The notes under the pieces: generated by a model
What the model was told of the DNA's origin: nothing
The model's input: only the letters and a program-made list of their open reading frames with translations
Databases searched by the model: none
Made by a program: the position numbers and the translations under genes
DNA from: Vinca minor
Taxonomy: Eukaryota > Streptophyta > Magnoliopsida > Gentianales > Apocynaceae
Reading direction: 5' to 3'
DNA: 64,000 bases
NCBI GenBank assembly: GCA_026122235.1
Contig: JAOCZM010000015.1
Span: forward strand, 3,621,001 to 3,685,000
Part shown: positions 34,700 to 45,175 of the stretch, piece by piece
Numbering within the stretch: the first letter of the stretch is position 1
Layout: every line of letters starts with the position of its first letter

Positions 34700-34914
34700 G
34701 AAGATGATGAATTTATGTAGGAGGATGATTTAGAATCATTAATCTCTTTCTCGCTTCTTGGAATTCCATAAATTAATTGTCGTATTGTATAACTTTTTAT
34801 CATAATTCAAAGTGGTAATTTTATTGGCATAAAATAATTTGATTCTTGTACTTTTCAGATTGCCACTCGTGCATTTCAAAGGATATACATATAAATGACA
34901 TTAAGGAGTTTATG

Positions 34915-35222
34915 AGAAATGTAAACTTTGATTGTGAGTGTTGTAATATAATAAGAGGTGCACACTTTGATTGTGAGTTTTGATAATTCAAAGTGTGCAC
35001 TTTGATTGTGAGTGTTGTAATGTAATGAGAAGTGCACACTTTGATTGTGAGAGTTGTAATTCAAAGTGTGCACTTTGATTGTAAGTATTGTAATGAGAAG
35101 TGCACACTTTGATTGTGAGAGTTGTAATTCAAAGTGTGCACTTTGATTGTGAGTGTTGTAATGTAAATGAGAACTGCGCACTTTGATTGTGAGTGTTGTA
35201 ATGTAAACTAGAAGTGTAAACT
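34915..35222 (+). repeat. CACTA 3' array of CACTTTGATTGTGAG units, partly inverted
   Basis: About eight copies of CACTTTGATTGTGAGTGTTG alternate with the palindrome CAAAGTGTGCACTTTG and with AATGAGAAGTGCA linkers. The equivalent part of the first CACTA element (5020-5110) has only two units, so the array has expanded here. Confidence 0.85.
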
Positions 35223-35384
35223 TGTGTTTTTTAGTAAGATGATTGGTTATGTAATGTTATTTTTGGGTTTATTGATTATTTTAGCTATTTGGGATCTTAT
35301 TAATACTGTTTCTGGTTTGTATTGATGTTTTTTATAATAGGGATTTAATTAAATTTCATATTTATTTTTTTAATATAAAACAAT

Positions 35385-35993
35385 TTAGCGACGGAATAGC
35401 AACCAAATATCAGGTGCTATATTAGCCCTCGGTATTCGGTCGTTAAACAGTCAAAGTCAAAAGTCAAACAATGTTGACCATTCGGTCGGTATTCGGTCGC
35501 TAAATAGCGACTGAATATTGGGTCTGTAAATAGTGACCGAACCTTTGGCCGCTAGAGTTTCTGTCGGTATTCGGTCGTGACATGGTCAAAGTCAAAAGTC
35601 AACAATGTTGATCATTCGGTCTGAATTCAGTCGGTAAATAGAGACCGCATATTCGGTCGCTAGTCTTTCCGTCGGTATTCGGTCGTTACATAGTCAAAGT
35701 CAAAAGTCAATAATGTTGACCATTCAGTCGGAATTCGGTCGGTAAATAGAGACCACATATTCGGTCGCTAGCCTTTCCGTCGGTATTCGGTCGTTACATA
35801 GTCAAAGTCAAAAGTCAACAATGTTGACCATTCGGTCGGTAAATAGAGACTGAATATTCGGTCTCTATTCTTTCAGCCAATAATTTGCTTTGCGACGAAA
35901 AATACACTACCACGTCAATGGGTCGTTAATCGGTCGCTAAACTGAGTTTAGCTACGAAAATGTCCATCTATGTAACACAGTTTTCTTGTAGTG
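35385..35993 (+). repeat. CACTA right subterminal repeats
   Basis: Three near-tandem blocks of about 120-130 bp combine GTCGGTATTCGGTCGTTACA, GTCAAAGTCAAAAGTCAA and AATGTTGACCATTCGGTC, then the terminal TTTTCTTGTAGTG. Confidence 0.85.
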
Positions 35994-36202
35994 TTTATGT
36001 AATAGATAGTTGTTTGTTTATGCCTTTGAACCAATGTTATTTCCTTATAGATGTAAGACTTATATTTCCTTTGTAAGAATTCACATCCATTAAGTATTGT
36101 AATGGAAGTTATTTTGGGAATTTAGTATTTATGTTTGAGGGTTCGGTGCCTCATTAGATGATGACGCACTGCCCGGTCATCCCCAGGTCCCGAAGTGTGA
36201 CA
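35994..36202 (+). repeat. Solo Gypsy LTR, right part (after the CACTA insertion)
   Basis: GGTGCCTCATTAGATGATGA, CACTGCCCGGTCATCCCCAG and CCGAAGTGTGACA align with the last bases of the LTR at 15530. This piece completes the LTR begun at 22916. Confidence 0.82.
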
Positions 36203-36204
36203 AA

Positions 36205-36712
36205 ATTGGGCTTAAATTTCTAAAAGGTTGATACGGTTTTCCTTAATAGAATTTGGATTGGGTTGGAAACCTAAAGTTGTCAATACAATACCCGACCACT
36301 GCCCTACGCTAAAATTATATCCATCATGTCACGTCACCACACTTCCTCTGGTAGGTAGTCCAAGAAGACATCATACGTCCTCTAAGGTGATGGTCGCCTC
36401 TCCACAATGTAAGTGAAATGTATGCGTCTCTGGGCGCCATCTCTCAACTAGGGCGGTCACTAAAGCGTGATCTGCCTTGATGAATCCAATCCTACAAACT
36501 CCATCAAAACCTACACCGTCTATAAGCTTAATTAGGGATTGGTTAGTTTCTCTACTATATAGGTCATAAAATTGACTGCCACTGCGAATAACAGTCAAAG
36601 GGATATCTAGTTTGTCCATACCATGCCATATTTCTAATGATCTAGGATGTGGCTATTGGGTTAAAACAGTCCGGTCTCAAAGACCGGGATGGATATCATC
36701 ATGTGTAGACAT
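36205..36712 (-). pseudogene. Plant mobile domain (PMD) protein, N-terminal exon, broken
   Basis: Minus-strand ATG at 36712 opens MSTHDDIHPG, followed by DRTVLTQ, LIDGVGFDGVCRIGFIKAD, ALVTALVERWRPETHTFHL, CGEATITLEDV, then a stop in place of the AYLLGLP motif, and LLGLPTRGSV. (A/I)LVERWRPETHTFH and GE-T-TL-DV are the best-known PMD signatures. The frame runs towards 36205 and picks up again at 22915 on the other side of the solo LTR. Three or more internal stops are present. Confidence 0.88.
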
Positions 36713-37254
36713 CTATACAAAAAAAACCGATATTTTATCAGAAAAATACTCATGCATTCTTTAACATCAAATTAACATGTATTCCCAAAATTAACATAAA
36801 ACTAACATAATTAAAATTCAAATTAACATAAATTCCGCATTTAACAAAAATTACACACATTCCCAAAAATTTAACACTAAAATTAACAAATATTCCCAAA
36901 TTCAACATTCAACTTAACCAATATTCCAAAAATTTAACATTCAACTTAACAACTATTCCAAAATTTTAACATTCAAATTAACAAATATTACCCAAATTTA
37001 TACAATTACAAACACTTCATAAAGTTTAAATCTCCGATACAAAAAATTAAAAAAATGATTATACCCTAAATCTTTTGTTTGAGAGATGAAAATGATGAGG
37101 CGGTGGTGGCGTCGTTCTTTGTAGGCGGTAGGGGTGGCGACCGGTGTTTTTGAATGTCAAGGAGGAAGGTGACGGAGTGGGGGGAGGGAGTTTTTTTCCT
37201 GCTGAAATCGCAAGGAAGTAGAAGGAGAAGAGAGGAATGAGAAGACTGTTCGAC

Positions 37255-37485
37255 TGATTTAGGGTAAGTCGAGAACGGATTTGGGGAATCTGTTCTCATC
37301 TGACGTGTGGCAGCGCGTATGGAATTGCCACATAAGCCTATAACGGATTCCCCATATTCGTTCTCAAGTGAGAACAAATTTGGGAAATCCATTATGACAA
37401 AAAATGTTGCTTCAAAAAAAAAAGACTACCATGGTTGGCCCATTATGCCAAACCATGGCCAGTCCAAGGCCAAGCCCATGTAAAT
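37255..37485 (-). repeat. Right terminal inverted repeat of the PMD element
   Basis: Inverse of 20615-20830 with indels. It contains two copies of AACGGATT(T)GGGGAAT-like words, themselves inverted with respect to each other. Confidence 0.68.
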
Positions 37486-37862
37486 GTACTTATAAGATAG
37501 TTCGAATAATGGTTTAACTATTTCTCCAATAACTCAAAATTTTGTATAGAAGCTGTCTAGGTTACTCGGACTCTCCGTTTAGTCGTGTCGTATCGCTGTC
37601 GGCAGGGTACGACGTTGGTATGAGTATGGAATACGTACTTGACATGGTCAATTGTGAATGGGTACTTTGACCAACTCTTGAAAGCTCATCGCTGCCATCG
37701 CAGGGACACCCATTGTTGCCGTCACTGGAGATTAGAGTTTGGGCGGATGAAGGGGTTTGAACAAAAATCAAGCAATAAGTGAAGGGAAGATGGAATAGAG
37801 AGGGGTATAGGAGTCAAGCAAAGCATGAAATTGGTTGGTGATTTGAATCTGTACTAACTTCA

Positions 37863-37983
37863 AATTTGTTAGAAGGAAGATAAGAGATTAGTGTTTAGGA
37901 GAGGAAAAGACGATGGGGGAGAGAATTTGTTAGAAGGAAGATAAGAGATTAGTGTTTAGGAGAGGAAAAGACGATGGGGAGAG
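37863..37983. repeat. 61-bp direct tandem duplication
   Basis: AATTTGTTAGAAGGAAGATA starts at 37863 and again at 37924. The two units are identical apart from one G in the poly-G run, so the duplication is recent. No gene is recognised around it (37560-38100). Confidence 0.9.
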
Positions 37984-38105
37984 AATAATGGAAGAGGTTG
38001 GAATTTATTATCATATCCCCGTACTCGTGTCCGATTTTGGAGAAGTGTCTCCGTATCCTTCGTTTTATTTTAGATTTTTAAATATCTGACACCTAATGCA
38101 ATAAG

Positions 38106-38309
38106 GCAAAGCATGATTATTCACATTGAAGGTGAATTATTATTAGTACTTAGCTAAATTAATGATGGTAGTTGTAATTAATGAAATAATGCAAAGCGGG
38201 ATTATTCACATTAAAGGTGAATTATTATTACTAGTACTTAGCTAAATTATTGATGGTAGTTGTAATTAATGCAATAATGCAAAGCGGGGATTATTCACAT
38301 TGAAGGTTC
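38106..38309. repeat. 85-88-bp tandem repeat, 2.3 copies
   Basis: GCAAAGC..GATTATTCACATT recurs at 38106, 38191 and 38279 (the last partial), with the body ATTATTAGTACTTAGCTAAATT and a few differences, including an extra ACT in unit 2. Confidence 0.88.
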
Positions 38310-38775
38310 AATAATTCACCTGATCAAGAATGCCCTCTCTTTCTGTTTGCCATAATGGCAAAGGTTTAGCTCTATTATATATGTACTGAAATTAACATTC
38401 TTTACTTTATTTACTAAAATGAAATAAAAAGAAAAAAAAGTCATCAAATAATCAGATGGACGATATATGTACAAAAGTATAGATATTTCAGATAAGATAA
38501 AGAATGACACATTTTATCTGTAGAATGACAAATCTTTTTCAAGAAATTATTTAGAATATTAAGCTTTATTTTCCTACAAATTATTAATTTTTCTTAAACG
38601 ATCCCTCAAAATTGTTGAATCCGCACCAAGTTGTTTTGGGAGAAAAATTGCATGAAAAGTCAATAAAAATAATTGTGTATAACATTTTTCTTTCTTTGCA
38701 TGCATAATCATGATTGCTATTTACAGATTTATGAACATACACAAATATTACCGTGCACAAGCTCCAATATTAACT

Positions 38776-38877
38776 TTTTTTTTAAAAATACTTTTACAGG
38801 GAGATAGGGGATTTGTTTTGGCAAAAATTGGTGTCGAATCCGATATACTCACTGGGTGGAAATGGTTACCTAGACAT
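38776..38877 (-). mobile_element. 5'-truncated or short SINE with TSD
   Basis: TSD CTCCAATATTAACT is perfect (38762-38775 and 38878-38891). On the minus strand the insert has GGTAACCATTTCCACCCAGTG, then GGATTCGACACC (box-B-like), and ends in a poly(A) tract. Confidence 0.82.
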
Positions 38878-39020
38878 CTCCAATATTAACTATCGCAGCT
38901 TACAATCTGTGAAAAAAATAAAAAAAAAATAAAAACTATAGCAGCCTACAAAACTTTTATATCCTAATTGTATTAAAAAATCATTATTTTTTGAGAGCCT
39001 AGTACCTTGCTCAAAATAGG

Positions 39021-39173
39021 GTCACTTTAGTATGGATCCGGCCTTGTGAGACTGGCCCACGACCCTCTCACATAAATTAAAGAGGAGCCTACCTGCAAAG
39101 TAGGTCCCGCCATAATTAATGTGAGAGAATTATGGGGTCAGTCTCAGAAAGCCGGTCCTATATTAGAATTTTC
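39021..39173. mobile_element. Palindromic MITE (CCGGCCTTGTGAGAC family)
   Basis: TAGTATGGATCCGGCC...GAGACTGGCCC at the left mirrors GGGGTCAGTCTCAGAAAGCC at the right. The flanks CTCAAAATAGG and CTCAAAATGGG (39010-39020, 39174-39184) look like a 9-11-bp TSD. Confidence 0.75.
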
Positions 39174-39623
39174 CTCAAAATGGGTAGGGATTTGTCTTTT
39201 AACTTTTGTAGTATCTTTAAAGACAAATAAACAAGCCACCACATAGTTGTGAAGATGTATTTATTTGCAAATAATATTAAATTTTCATGATTATTGTTCA
39301 TTATAACAACCTTGTGGGTAGAAAAGTACATAATAAAGCCACCCATTAGTACAACAAATAAGTTAATTATTTCTCAATTTGTTTTGGACTCAAATATATT
39401 CGATAGAAGCTACAGCAGTATTATAATTAGTACTTTGGCATGTTATTAATGGTGAACAACGAAAACATACAAAATGGCAACGATATATGTTCTTGAAAGT
39501 TTAATATAAACATTCCCGGCAGGGTATTCTTTTTTTCTTTTCTTTTTTTGTATCCTGTTTGCTGTTACACGATAACCATATATATATATAAAAAAAGAAT
39601 AGTGTTTGGGAGCTAAACATTTA

Positions 39624-39745
39624 GACAATTGATTGGCTAAATTAATAATAAAATAATAAAAATACCGTGAAATCTGTTATATCACTATGAGGTGAGTAGT
39701 TTTTAATTTAAAATTTTAGCCAATTTTAACATAAAAAACTCAATA
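39624..39745. mobile_element. MITE fragment, TTAGCCAATTGATTGGC family
   Basis: ACAATTGATTGGCTAAATTA, ACCGTGAAATCTGTTATA and AATTTTAGCCAATTTTAAC are shared with 56075-56212 and 63088-63232. Ends and TSD are not resolved. Confidence 0.6.
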
Positions 39746-40059
39746 TATATTGAATATTTTTTAACTGTCGGGTCAAATATTTGAATGTCGATATTTTTTT
39801 AGATCGAAAAGGTGTTATGATGTTTTAACACATGTTAAGTAAAATAAATGTTATATATTTTAGAACATGTCTTAATCAAGAGAGACCACATATTTTATAG
39901 AATTAAAATATGTTTAAAAGTTTGTAGCAATTGTCAAATAAAGTTTAATATATATTGAATTTTTAGTGTTCTATATTATATTCGTGACGACTTTTGAGAA
40001 GATGTTTCAACCAATATGGTTGTAAGTACAATGGCTATCACAGTCACTTCTTTCCATTC

Positions 40060-40080
40060 TTTTTTTTTTTTTGGTGAATA
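40060..40080 (-). mobile_element. Micro-insertion: 21 bp with 20-bp TSD
   Basis: ACAGTCACTTCTTTCCATTC is repeated exactly at 40040-40059 and 40081-40100. Between them is only T13 plus GGTGAATA, that is TATTCACC followed by A13 on the minus strand. Confidence 0.85.
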
Positions 40081-40245
40081 ACAGTCACTTCTTTCCATTC
40101 GCCATCTTATAACTAAGCCCTCGTCGGTGGCTACAAGAGGATGTGATAGGCACCTTTTTGTAGGTTAGGGTCAAACCTAAATTCTTAATAATAGACTAGG
40201 GCTTAGCCCCAAAGCCTTTTAGCCGTGGAAGTCGGCAGGTTTATT

Positions 40246-40364
40246 GGACCATGTATTTTAAAATTAATTACATCACTATAAAATGAGGAGAGAGATAATT
40301 ATGTAGTGATGTGGTCAGTTCTGCACCACATGGTAATGTGAACCTGGTCCATATCAGAAAAATC
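40246..40364. mobile_element. MITE fragment, GATATGGACC family
   Basis: Shares GTGATGTGGTCAGTTCTGCAC, AAATGAGGAGAGAGA and TGGTCCATATCAGAAAAATC with 41801-41949 and 52585-52735. The left end is rearranged. Confidence 0.65.
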
Positions 40365-40830
40365 TGTACAAGTCCATTTACCCATGGTATCTAATATCAC
40401 ATGAGAAATTTCGGTCCGGATCTTATACAGAATAATTAAAATTCAGCACGTGTGTAGACACAAAAATAGAACGTGTGTCTTCAAAAAACACATGTATAGT
40501 AAAATTAGGATACGTCTCAATTTCAAATCAATATTAACCGTAAAAATTTCAATTCGACAAATTAAGGTAAGTCTCCCTGTTCCCTACGTGCGGAACTGTT
40601 ACGCACTTTAGCCAGCGTCGAGAAATTTGTCCCTTGTAGAAGAATATTAGATTGGTAGTTGGAGCTTTGAAAAGTCTAGTACATATGTCCAAAATTTCAG
40701 ACAACACTTGCATGAAGCAAATCAGCAAACATAGAACCAAGTAAGTAGGTAGATCCTGGGTTTGGGGTATTCCTATATATTGCAGGCAAGAATAATTAAA
40801 CTTGACAAGCCAGTTTAGTGCGTTTAAAAA

Positions 40831-41060
40831 CACCACGGCTCCTATACAAAACAGCTTTTGTTCGGAACATGCTGGACAAAACCTCGTCCGTTAGATTAAA
40901 ATTTTGACGGCTAAGATTAATTAAAAAATGAACAGTTGTTCATTTTTCAGAACAGCTGTTCAGTAAACAGCTGTTCTTAGCTAAGAACAGCTATTCTCAA
41001 GGCCAAAAAAGTGTCCCGCATATACAAAAAAAATAGCTGTTCCGCATAGGAACCGGACTG
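40831..41060. mobile_element. Mutator-like palindromic MITE in unit A only
   Basis: TSD GTTTAAAAA (40822-40830 and 41061-41069) is perfect. Unit B has the uninterrupted GCGTTTAAAAAGGTCATTT near 43957. The ends CACCA-CGGCTCCTATAC and, complemented, CAGTC-CGGTTCCTATGCGG match the family. Confidence 0.93.
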
Positions 41061-41425
41061 GTTTAAAAAAGTCATTTATTTCTCTTGACAAGAAATTTTG
41101 CATGTCCTTCCAAAAATGAAAAGAAAATGTGCAAGTATTACGGAGGGTATTATGGTAAACAATCTCATGTCCACATTATGTATTCCGTTCTTTTTCCACG
41201 AATAAATTATTTTCATGTGTTCAATTTTTTTCTATGAGTTCCATTATTTTTTTTAAGTTATAATTTTTAATTAAAAATTAACACGAATCAATTTTTTATA
41301 AGTAGAGATATAAAATAAGAAATTAAATGGGAATAAAAGATTCTTACCAGAGTATTATTGACACACTTTTTTTTTATTTGATAAAGGAACTCATGAGTAC
41401 CACTTGAATTGGCTACTATGTGAAG

Positions 41426-42004
41426 CACTATCGTCTCACTTATTTTGGATCTTGTGTTAAATTATAAAATAAGATTTTATTTATTAAAAAAATTTAAATA
41501 TAACAAAAAAAAAAATCATTACAATTGTATTATAATTGTTGCTATAAAAAATATACTAAAATTTTTTAAACATAATATTAAAAATATAAATATTATCAAA
41601 CTTTCTTCACGTGAAAATAACGATCTTTCTAGCGTTCTATGAAACAAAACCATCAACAAAATTTTCATTTTTAATTTTCTCCAAAAGACCATCATCAATC
41701 GCTCTAATCGCAAATCTTCATATTTAATTTCACATTTTTTTCTTTCAAATAAAAATACATAAATATACTTGACAAAAAATTTGAGACCCCAAATTTTAAA
41801 GGAAAATTTTGATATGGATCAGGTATATGTGGACTTTGTGGTGCAGAACTGGTCATATCACCACATAATGAGAAGAGAGACAACTTTGTGATAATGTGAC
41901 AATTCTTGAAAATAAGTTTCAATGAATCTGATCCATATCAGAATTATCCATTTTTAAAAATTTTGCTCCGTCAAACAACTCACTTTTCTTAATAGCCGCC
42001 CCTA
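41426..42004 (-). mobile_element. hAT derivative with remnant transposase tail, unit A copy
   Basis: Starts CACTATCGTCTCA after the 8-bp flank ATGTGAAG. The right end complements to AGGGGCGGCTATTAAG. Minus-strand words DDGLLEKIKNENFVDGFVS and NARKIVIFT (about 41600-41690) match the end of the hAT dimerisation region. Homologous to 44326-44741 and to the element at 61983-62734. A GATATGG MITE is nested at 41801-41949. Confidence 0.72.
41801..41949. mobile_element. Mutator-like MITE (GATATGGATC family) in unit A only
   Basis: Flanks AATTTTAAA (41792-41800) and ATTTTTAAA (41950-41958) form a 9-bp TSD with one mismatch. Unit B has the uninterrupted ACCCACAATTTTTAAAAGTC near 44680. TIRs: GGAAAATTTTGATATGGATC and, complemented, GGATAATTCTGATATGGATC. 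Confidence 0.9.
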
Positions 42005-42127
42005 TAGGTAAATTAGAGCTGTACTACAGTGACAATCATGAAGGGTTCATTCATGTAATAGCAGAGGAGAAAAGTCATTCATCTTACTAATTCGATAAAT
42101 TTATTTTACCCTATATTTAATGACATA

Positions 42128-42362
42128 CTGCCTCCATTCCTAAATATAAGATTTTCATTAAATTATGTGAAAATTAAGAAAGAAAAATGTAAAATATTTT
42201 TGTAATCTAAAAACTAATATTATTCTCTTAAATAGAATTAGAGGTATACAAATTATATTCAAGAGAGTAATATTAATATTTTAATTATAAAAATATTTTA
42301 AATTTTGCTTTCTTAATTTTCGTAACGTGTAATGATAATCTTATATTTAAGAATGGAGGTAG
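42128..42362. mobile_element. Stowaway-like MITE (unit A copy)
   Basis: TA dinucleotides flank it (42126-42127, 42363-42364). TIRs are CTGCCTCCATTCCTAAATAT and, complemented, CTACCTCCATTCTTAAATAT. The same element is at the same place in unit B (45176-45673), so it predates the duplication. Confidence 0.88.
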
Positions 42363-43218
42363 TAATATATACCTCATGGCTCATACATAAAAGATAAGCA
42401 TAACTTGACAACAATATGAGTAAAATACACGAGTTTAAAAAATATAGCAGCCTGCAATAGTTAAATCAAAGTTCCTTTTTACCAAAAAAGTCCCGACATT
42501 AGGTAAGATGTTCCTTTTACAAAACGAAATTCCGGTTCTTTTGATGTGATATATATGAAGAAAAACAAAACAATTTCTCCGGTCCGACTTGATCAAATGT
42601 ATAAGTAATAACCTCGCTAAAAGCATTAAGAAATAACAAATTAAATTCCTAGAGCCTAATAAAAATATAAAGTAATAATTAAGGCAAAAAAGTACTAGGC
42701 GCACCCAAATTATTCTTAATTCTCAATTTTAGCATTCAAACTATCATTTATGGCTTTCTGGCACATGAAATATCCAAATTTATCAAAACTGGTTCAACCG
42801 TCCATGTTGGACGTTATCTAGTGATGAAATAGCCTCATGTGAATAACGTGTGACATTTTCAAGGAGTATATTTTTCCACTATCTCTGGGTTAATGGTGTA
42901 ACACATGTCCTTAGAACACTTGTCATGAGAATAATTTTATTTTGATGAACACTTTTCCTTAGACATGAAATACATGTCTTACTTAATATGTGTATGAAAA
43001 TCATAACAGGTGTTCCCGGAAAAAAATCTTGAACCGTCAAATATTTTGATCTTACTATCCAAAATGACAATATTGTTTAGTATGTATTGAATTTTGGTTA
43101 ATCTACACCATAACCAAACTGCATCAAAAGAGTTATTCAGTATGTTATTTATCCAATTGAAAAATGACGAAATCACCACTTGAAAATGTCACACCTTGCT
43201 TACGTGTTGTAATTGGTA

Positions 43219-43503
43219 CTCCCTCCGTCCCAAATTATCTGTCCACATTTCTTTTTAATATGTCCCAAATTATTTGTCCACTTTCTAATTAAAGGGTTCA
43301 TTAATGGTGATTTTTCCAATACTACCCCCTTACATTAAATGTTGGAGAGAGAAGAATATAAAGAGAAGAGAGGTAGAATTAAATTGTGACTAACATTAAA
43401 TAAGGTTATGTTTGACATTTTACCATATTTCACTATAGAATTTGATAAAACCTTAATCTCCGTGCAAAACACAAAGTGGACAGATAATTTGGGACGGAGG
43501 GAG
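43219..43503. mobile_element. Stowaway MITE at the A/B junction
   Basis: TA TSD (43217-43218, 43504-43505). TIRs CTCCCTCCGTCCCAAATTAT are perfect at both ends for more than 25 bp. It marks the boundary between the tandem units. Confidence 0.93.
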
Positions 43504-43691
43504 TAATAATTTGTCCCTTGTAGAAGAATATTAGATTGGTAGTTAGAGTTCTGAAAAGTCAAGTACATATATCCAAAATTTCAGACAACACTTGCATGAA
43601 GCAAATCAGCAAGACATAGAGCCAAGTAGGTAGGTAGGAAATCCATCAAGTAGGTACTTAGGAAGATCCTGGGATTGGGCCGGGGTATTCC

Positions 43692-43901
43692 GCTCCCGGC
43701 TCCTATGTGGGACAGCTTTTTGTTCCGCATGTGCGGGGTAAATTATCAGCCGTCGGATGAGATTTTTTAACTGTCTAGATCTTGAGAGAGAAATTTTATT
43801 TTTTTAATATTTTAATTCCAGCTGCAACTTTTCTCTCTCCAAATCTGGACCGTTTAAAATCTCATCCGACGACTGGATTGTTCCGCATAGGAGCCGGTCT
43901 G
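43692..43901. mobile_element. Mutator-like palindromic MITE in unit B only
   Basis: TSD GGGTATTCC (43683-43691 and 43902-43910) is perfect. Unit A has the empty site TTGGGGTATTCCTATAT near 40765. The ends GCTCC-CGGCTCCTATG and, complemented, CAGAC-CGGCTCCTATG match the family. Confidence 0.93.
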
Positions 43902-44325
43902 GGGTATTCCTATATATTGCAGGCGAGAATAATTAAACTTGACAAGTCAGTTTAGTGCGTTTAAAAAGGTCATTTATTTCTCTAGTCAAGAAATTTTGCA
44001 TGTCCTTCAAAACATTAAAAGAAAATGTGCAAGTATTACGGGAGGGTATTATGGTAAAAAAATCTCATGTCCACATTATGTATTCCGTTCTTTTTCCACG
44101 AATAAATTATTGTCATATGTTTATTTTTTTCCTATGAATTCCACTATTTCTTTTAGGTTATAATTTTTTAATTAAAAATTAACACGAGTCAATTTTTTAT
44201 TAGTGAAAAAGGGAATAAGACATTAAACAGGAATAGAAAATTTTTACCGAAATATTATAGACATACGTTTTTTTTATTTGATGAAGGAACTCATGAGTAC
44301 CACTTGAATAGGTTACAATGTGAAG

Positions 44326-44741
44326 CACTATCGTCTCAATTATTTTGGATCTTGTGTTAAATTATAAAATAAAATTTTATTTATTAAAAAAATTGAAATA
44401 TATTAAAAAAAAATCATTACAATTATATTATAATTGTTGCTATAAAAAAATATACTAAAATTTTTTAAACATAATATTAAAAATATAAATATTATCAAAA
44501 AAATTTCACGTAAAAATAGAGATCTTTCTAGCGTTCTTTGAAACAAAAACATCAACAAAATTTTCATTTTTAATTTTCTCGAAAAGACCATCATCAATAG
44601 CTCTAATCGCAAATCTTCATATTTGATTAGCCACGTTTTTTTCTAAAAATACATAAATAAATTTGATAAACAATTTGAGACCCACAATTTTTAAAAGTCT
44701 TGCTCAGTCAAACAACTCACTTTTCTTAATAGCCGCCCCTG
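44326..44741 (-). mobile_element. hAT derivative with remnant transposase tail, unit B copy
   Basis: Flanks ATGTGAAG (44318-44325) and ATGTGATA (44742-44749) are an 8-bp TSD with two mismatches. Ends are CACTATCGTCTCA and, complemented, CAGGGGCGGCTATTAAG. The 416-bp body holds the same short hAT C-terminal remnant as unit A, out of frame. Confidence 0.78.
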
Positions 44742-44786
44742 ATGTGATATTTGATTCGTAGCAAAAAAATAAATTAGAGCTCAGTA

Positions 44787-45058
44787 CTCCCTCCATTCCT
44801 AAAATAAGATTTTTTAGACAATTTTAAAAAATTAAAAAACTTGTTATTTTCACCGAAAATTTTAATATTACTCCTCTCTCTCACTTCTATAGCATAAAAA
44901 ATAAAGGAAAAAATAAGGATGACAGAGGCGGCAAATAAAAGAAATATCGAGGGTATAATTAGAATAAATTATTGATAACTAATAAAAGAATCTTAAATGA
45001 TAATTAATTTAAATACTTATAAATCTCCTAAATGGCAATCAAATTGGAATGGAAGGAA
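44787..45058. mobile_element. Stowaway MITE in unit B only
   Basis: TA TSD (44785-44786, 45059-45060). TIRs are CTCCCTCCATTCCTAAAATA and, complemented, TTCCTTCCATTCCAATTTGA. Unit A lacks it. Confidence 0.82.
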
Positions 45059-45175
45059 TACTAGACAGTTTCTCATTATACTACAGTACTTTTCTCATTC
45101 ATGTAATAGTAGAGTAGAAAAGTCATTCATCTTACTAATTCGATAAATTTCTTTTACCATATATTTAGTGACATA

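Larger units (their letters stand above)
24303..35993 (+). mobile_element. CACTA (En/Spm) element, both ends present, 11.7 kb
   Basis: The left end CACTATAAGAAAAC is at 24303 and the right end GTTTTCTTGTAGTG finishes at 35993. Flanks TTA (24300-24302) and TTTA (35994-35997) are compatible with a 3-bp TSD plus one extra T. It carries a TNPA-type gene (26523-28173), a TNP2-type gene (31245-34699) and subterminal arrays at both ends plus an extra internal one. A hAT MITE (28247-28979) sits in it. Both genes have stops and frameshifts, so the element cannot supply its own proteins. Confidence 0.9.
20610..37490 (-). mobile_element. Long-TIR (Mutator-like) element carrying a plant mobile domain gene
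   Basis: Long imperfect inverted repeats bracket the block. The left one contains ACTGGCCATAATTTGGTATA and the right one its inverse, TATGCCAAACCATGGCCAGT (37445-37464). Deeper shared words are GCAACATTTTTTG, ATGTGGCAATT and CCCCAAATCCGTTCTC. Between them a minus-strand PMD gene is recognisable in two pieces, separated by a solo LTR that itself holds a CACTA element. Without these insertions the element would be about 3.6 kb. The outermost bases and the TSD could not be fixed. PMD genes are known to occur in plant transposons as well as in MAIN/MAIL host genes. Confidence 0.68.
40618..43218. repeat. Tandem duplication, unit A
   Basis: From AATTTGTCCCTTGTAGAAGA to CACTTGAAAATGTCACAC it is collinear with unit B (43506-46790). 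It carries its own insertions: the palindromic MITE at 40831-41060, the GATATGG MITE at 41801-41949, and a Stowaway at 42128-42362 that is shared with B. Neither unit contains an intact gene. Confidence 0.88.

Noticed and set aside
37066..37392. 108-codon minus-strand frame near the PMD element's right end
   Set aside because: It overlaps the terminal inverted repeat and the leader of the PMD gene; no recognisable protein motif.
37560..38060. Gene fragment or old hAT/MITE with TTACTCGGACTC and CGTGTCCGA ends
   Set aside because: The ends resemble a widespread plant repeat, but pairing is weak and no TSD was found, so no call was made.
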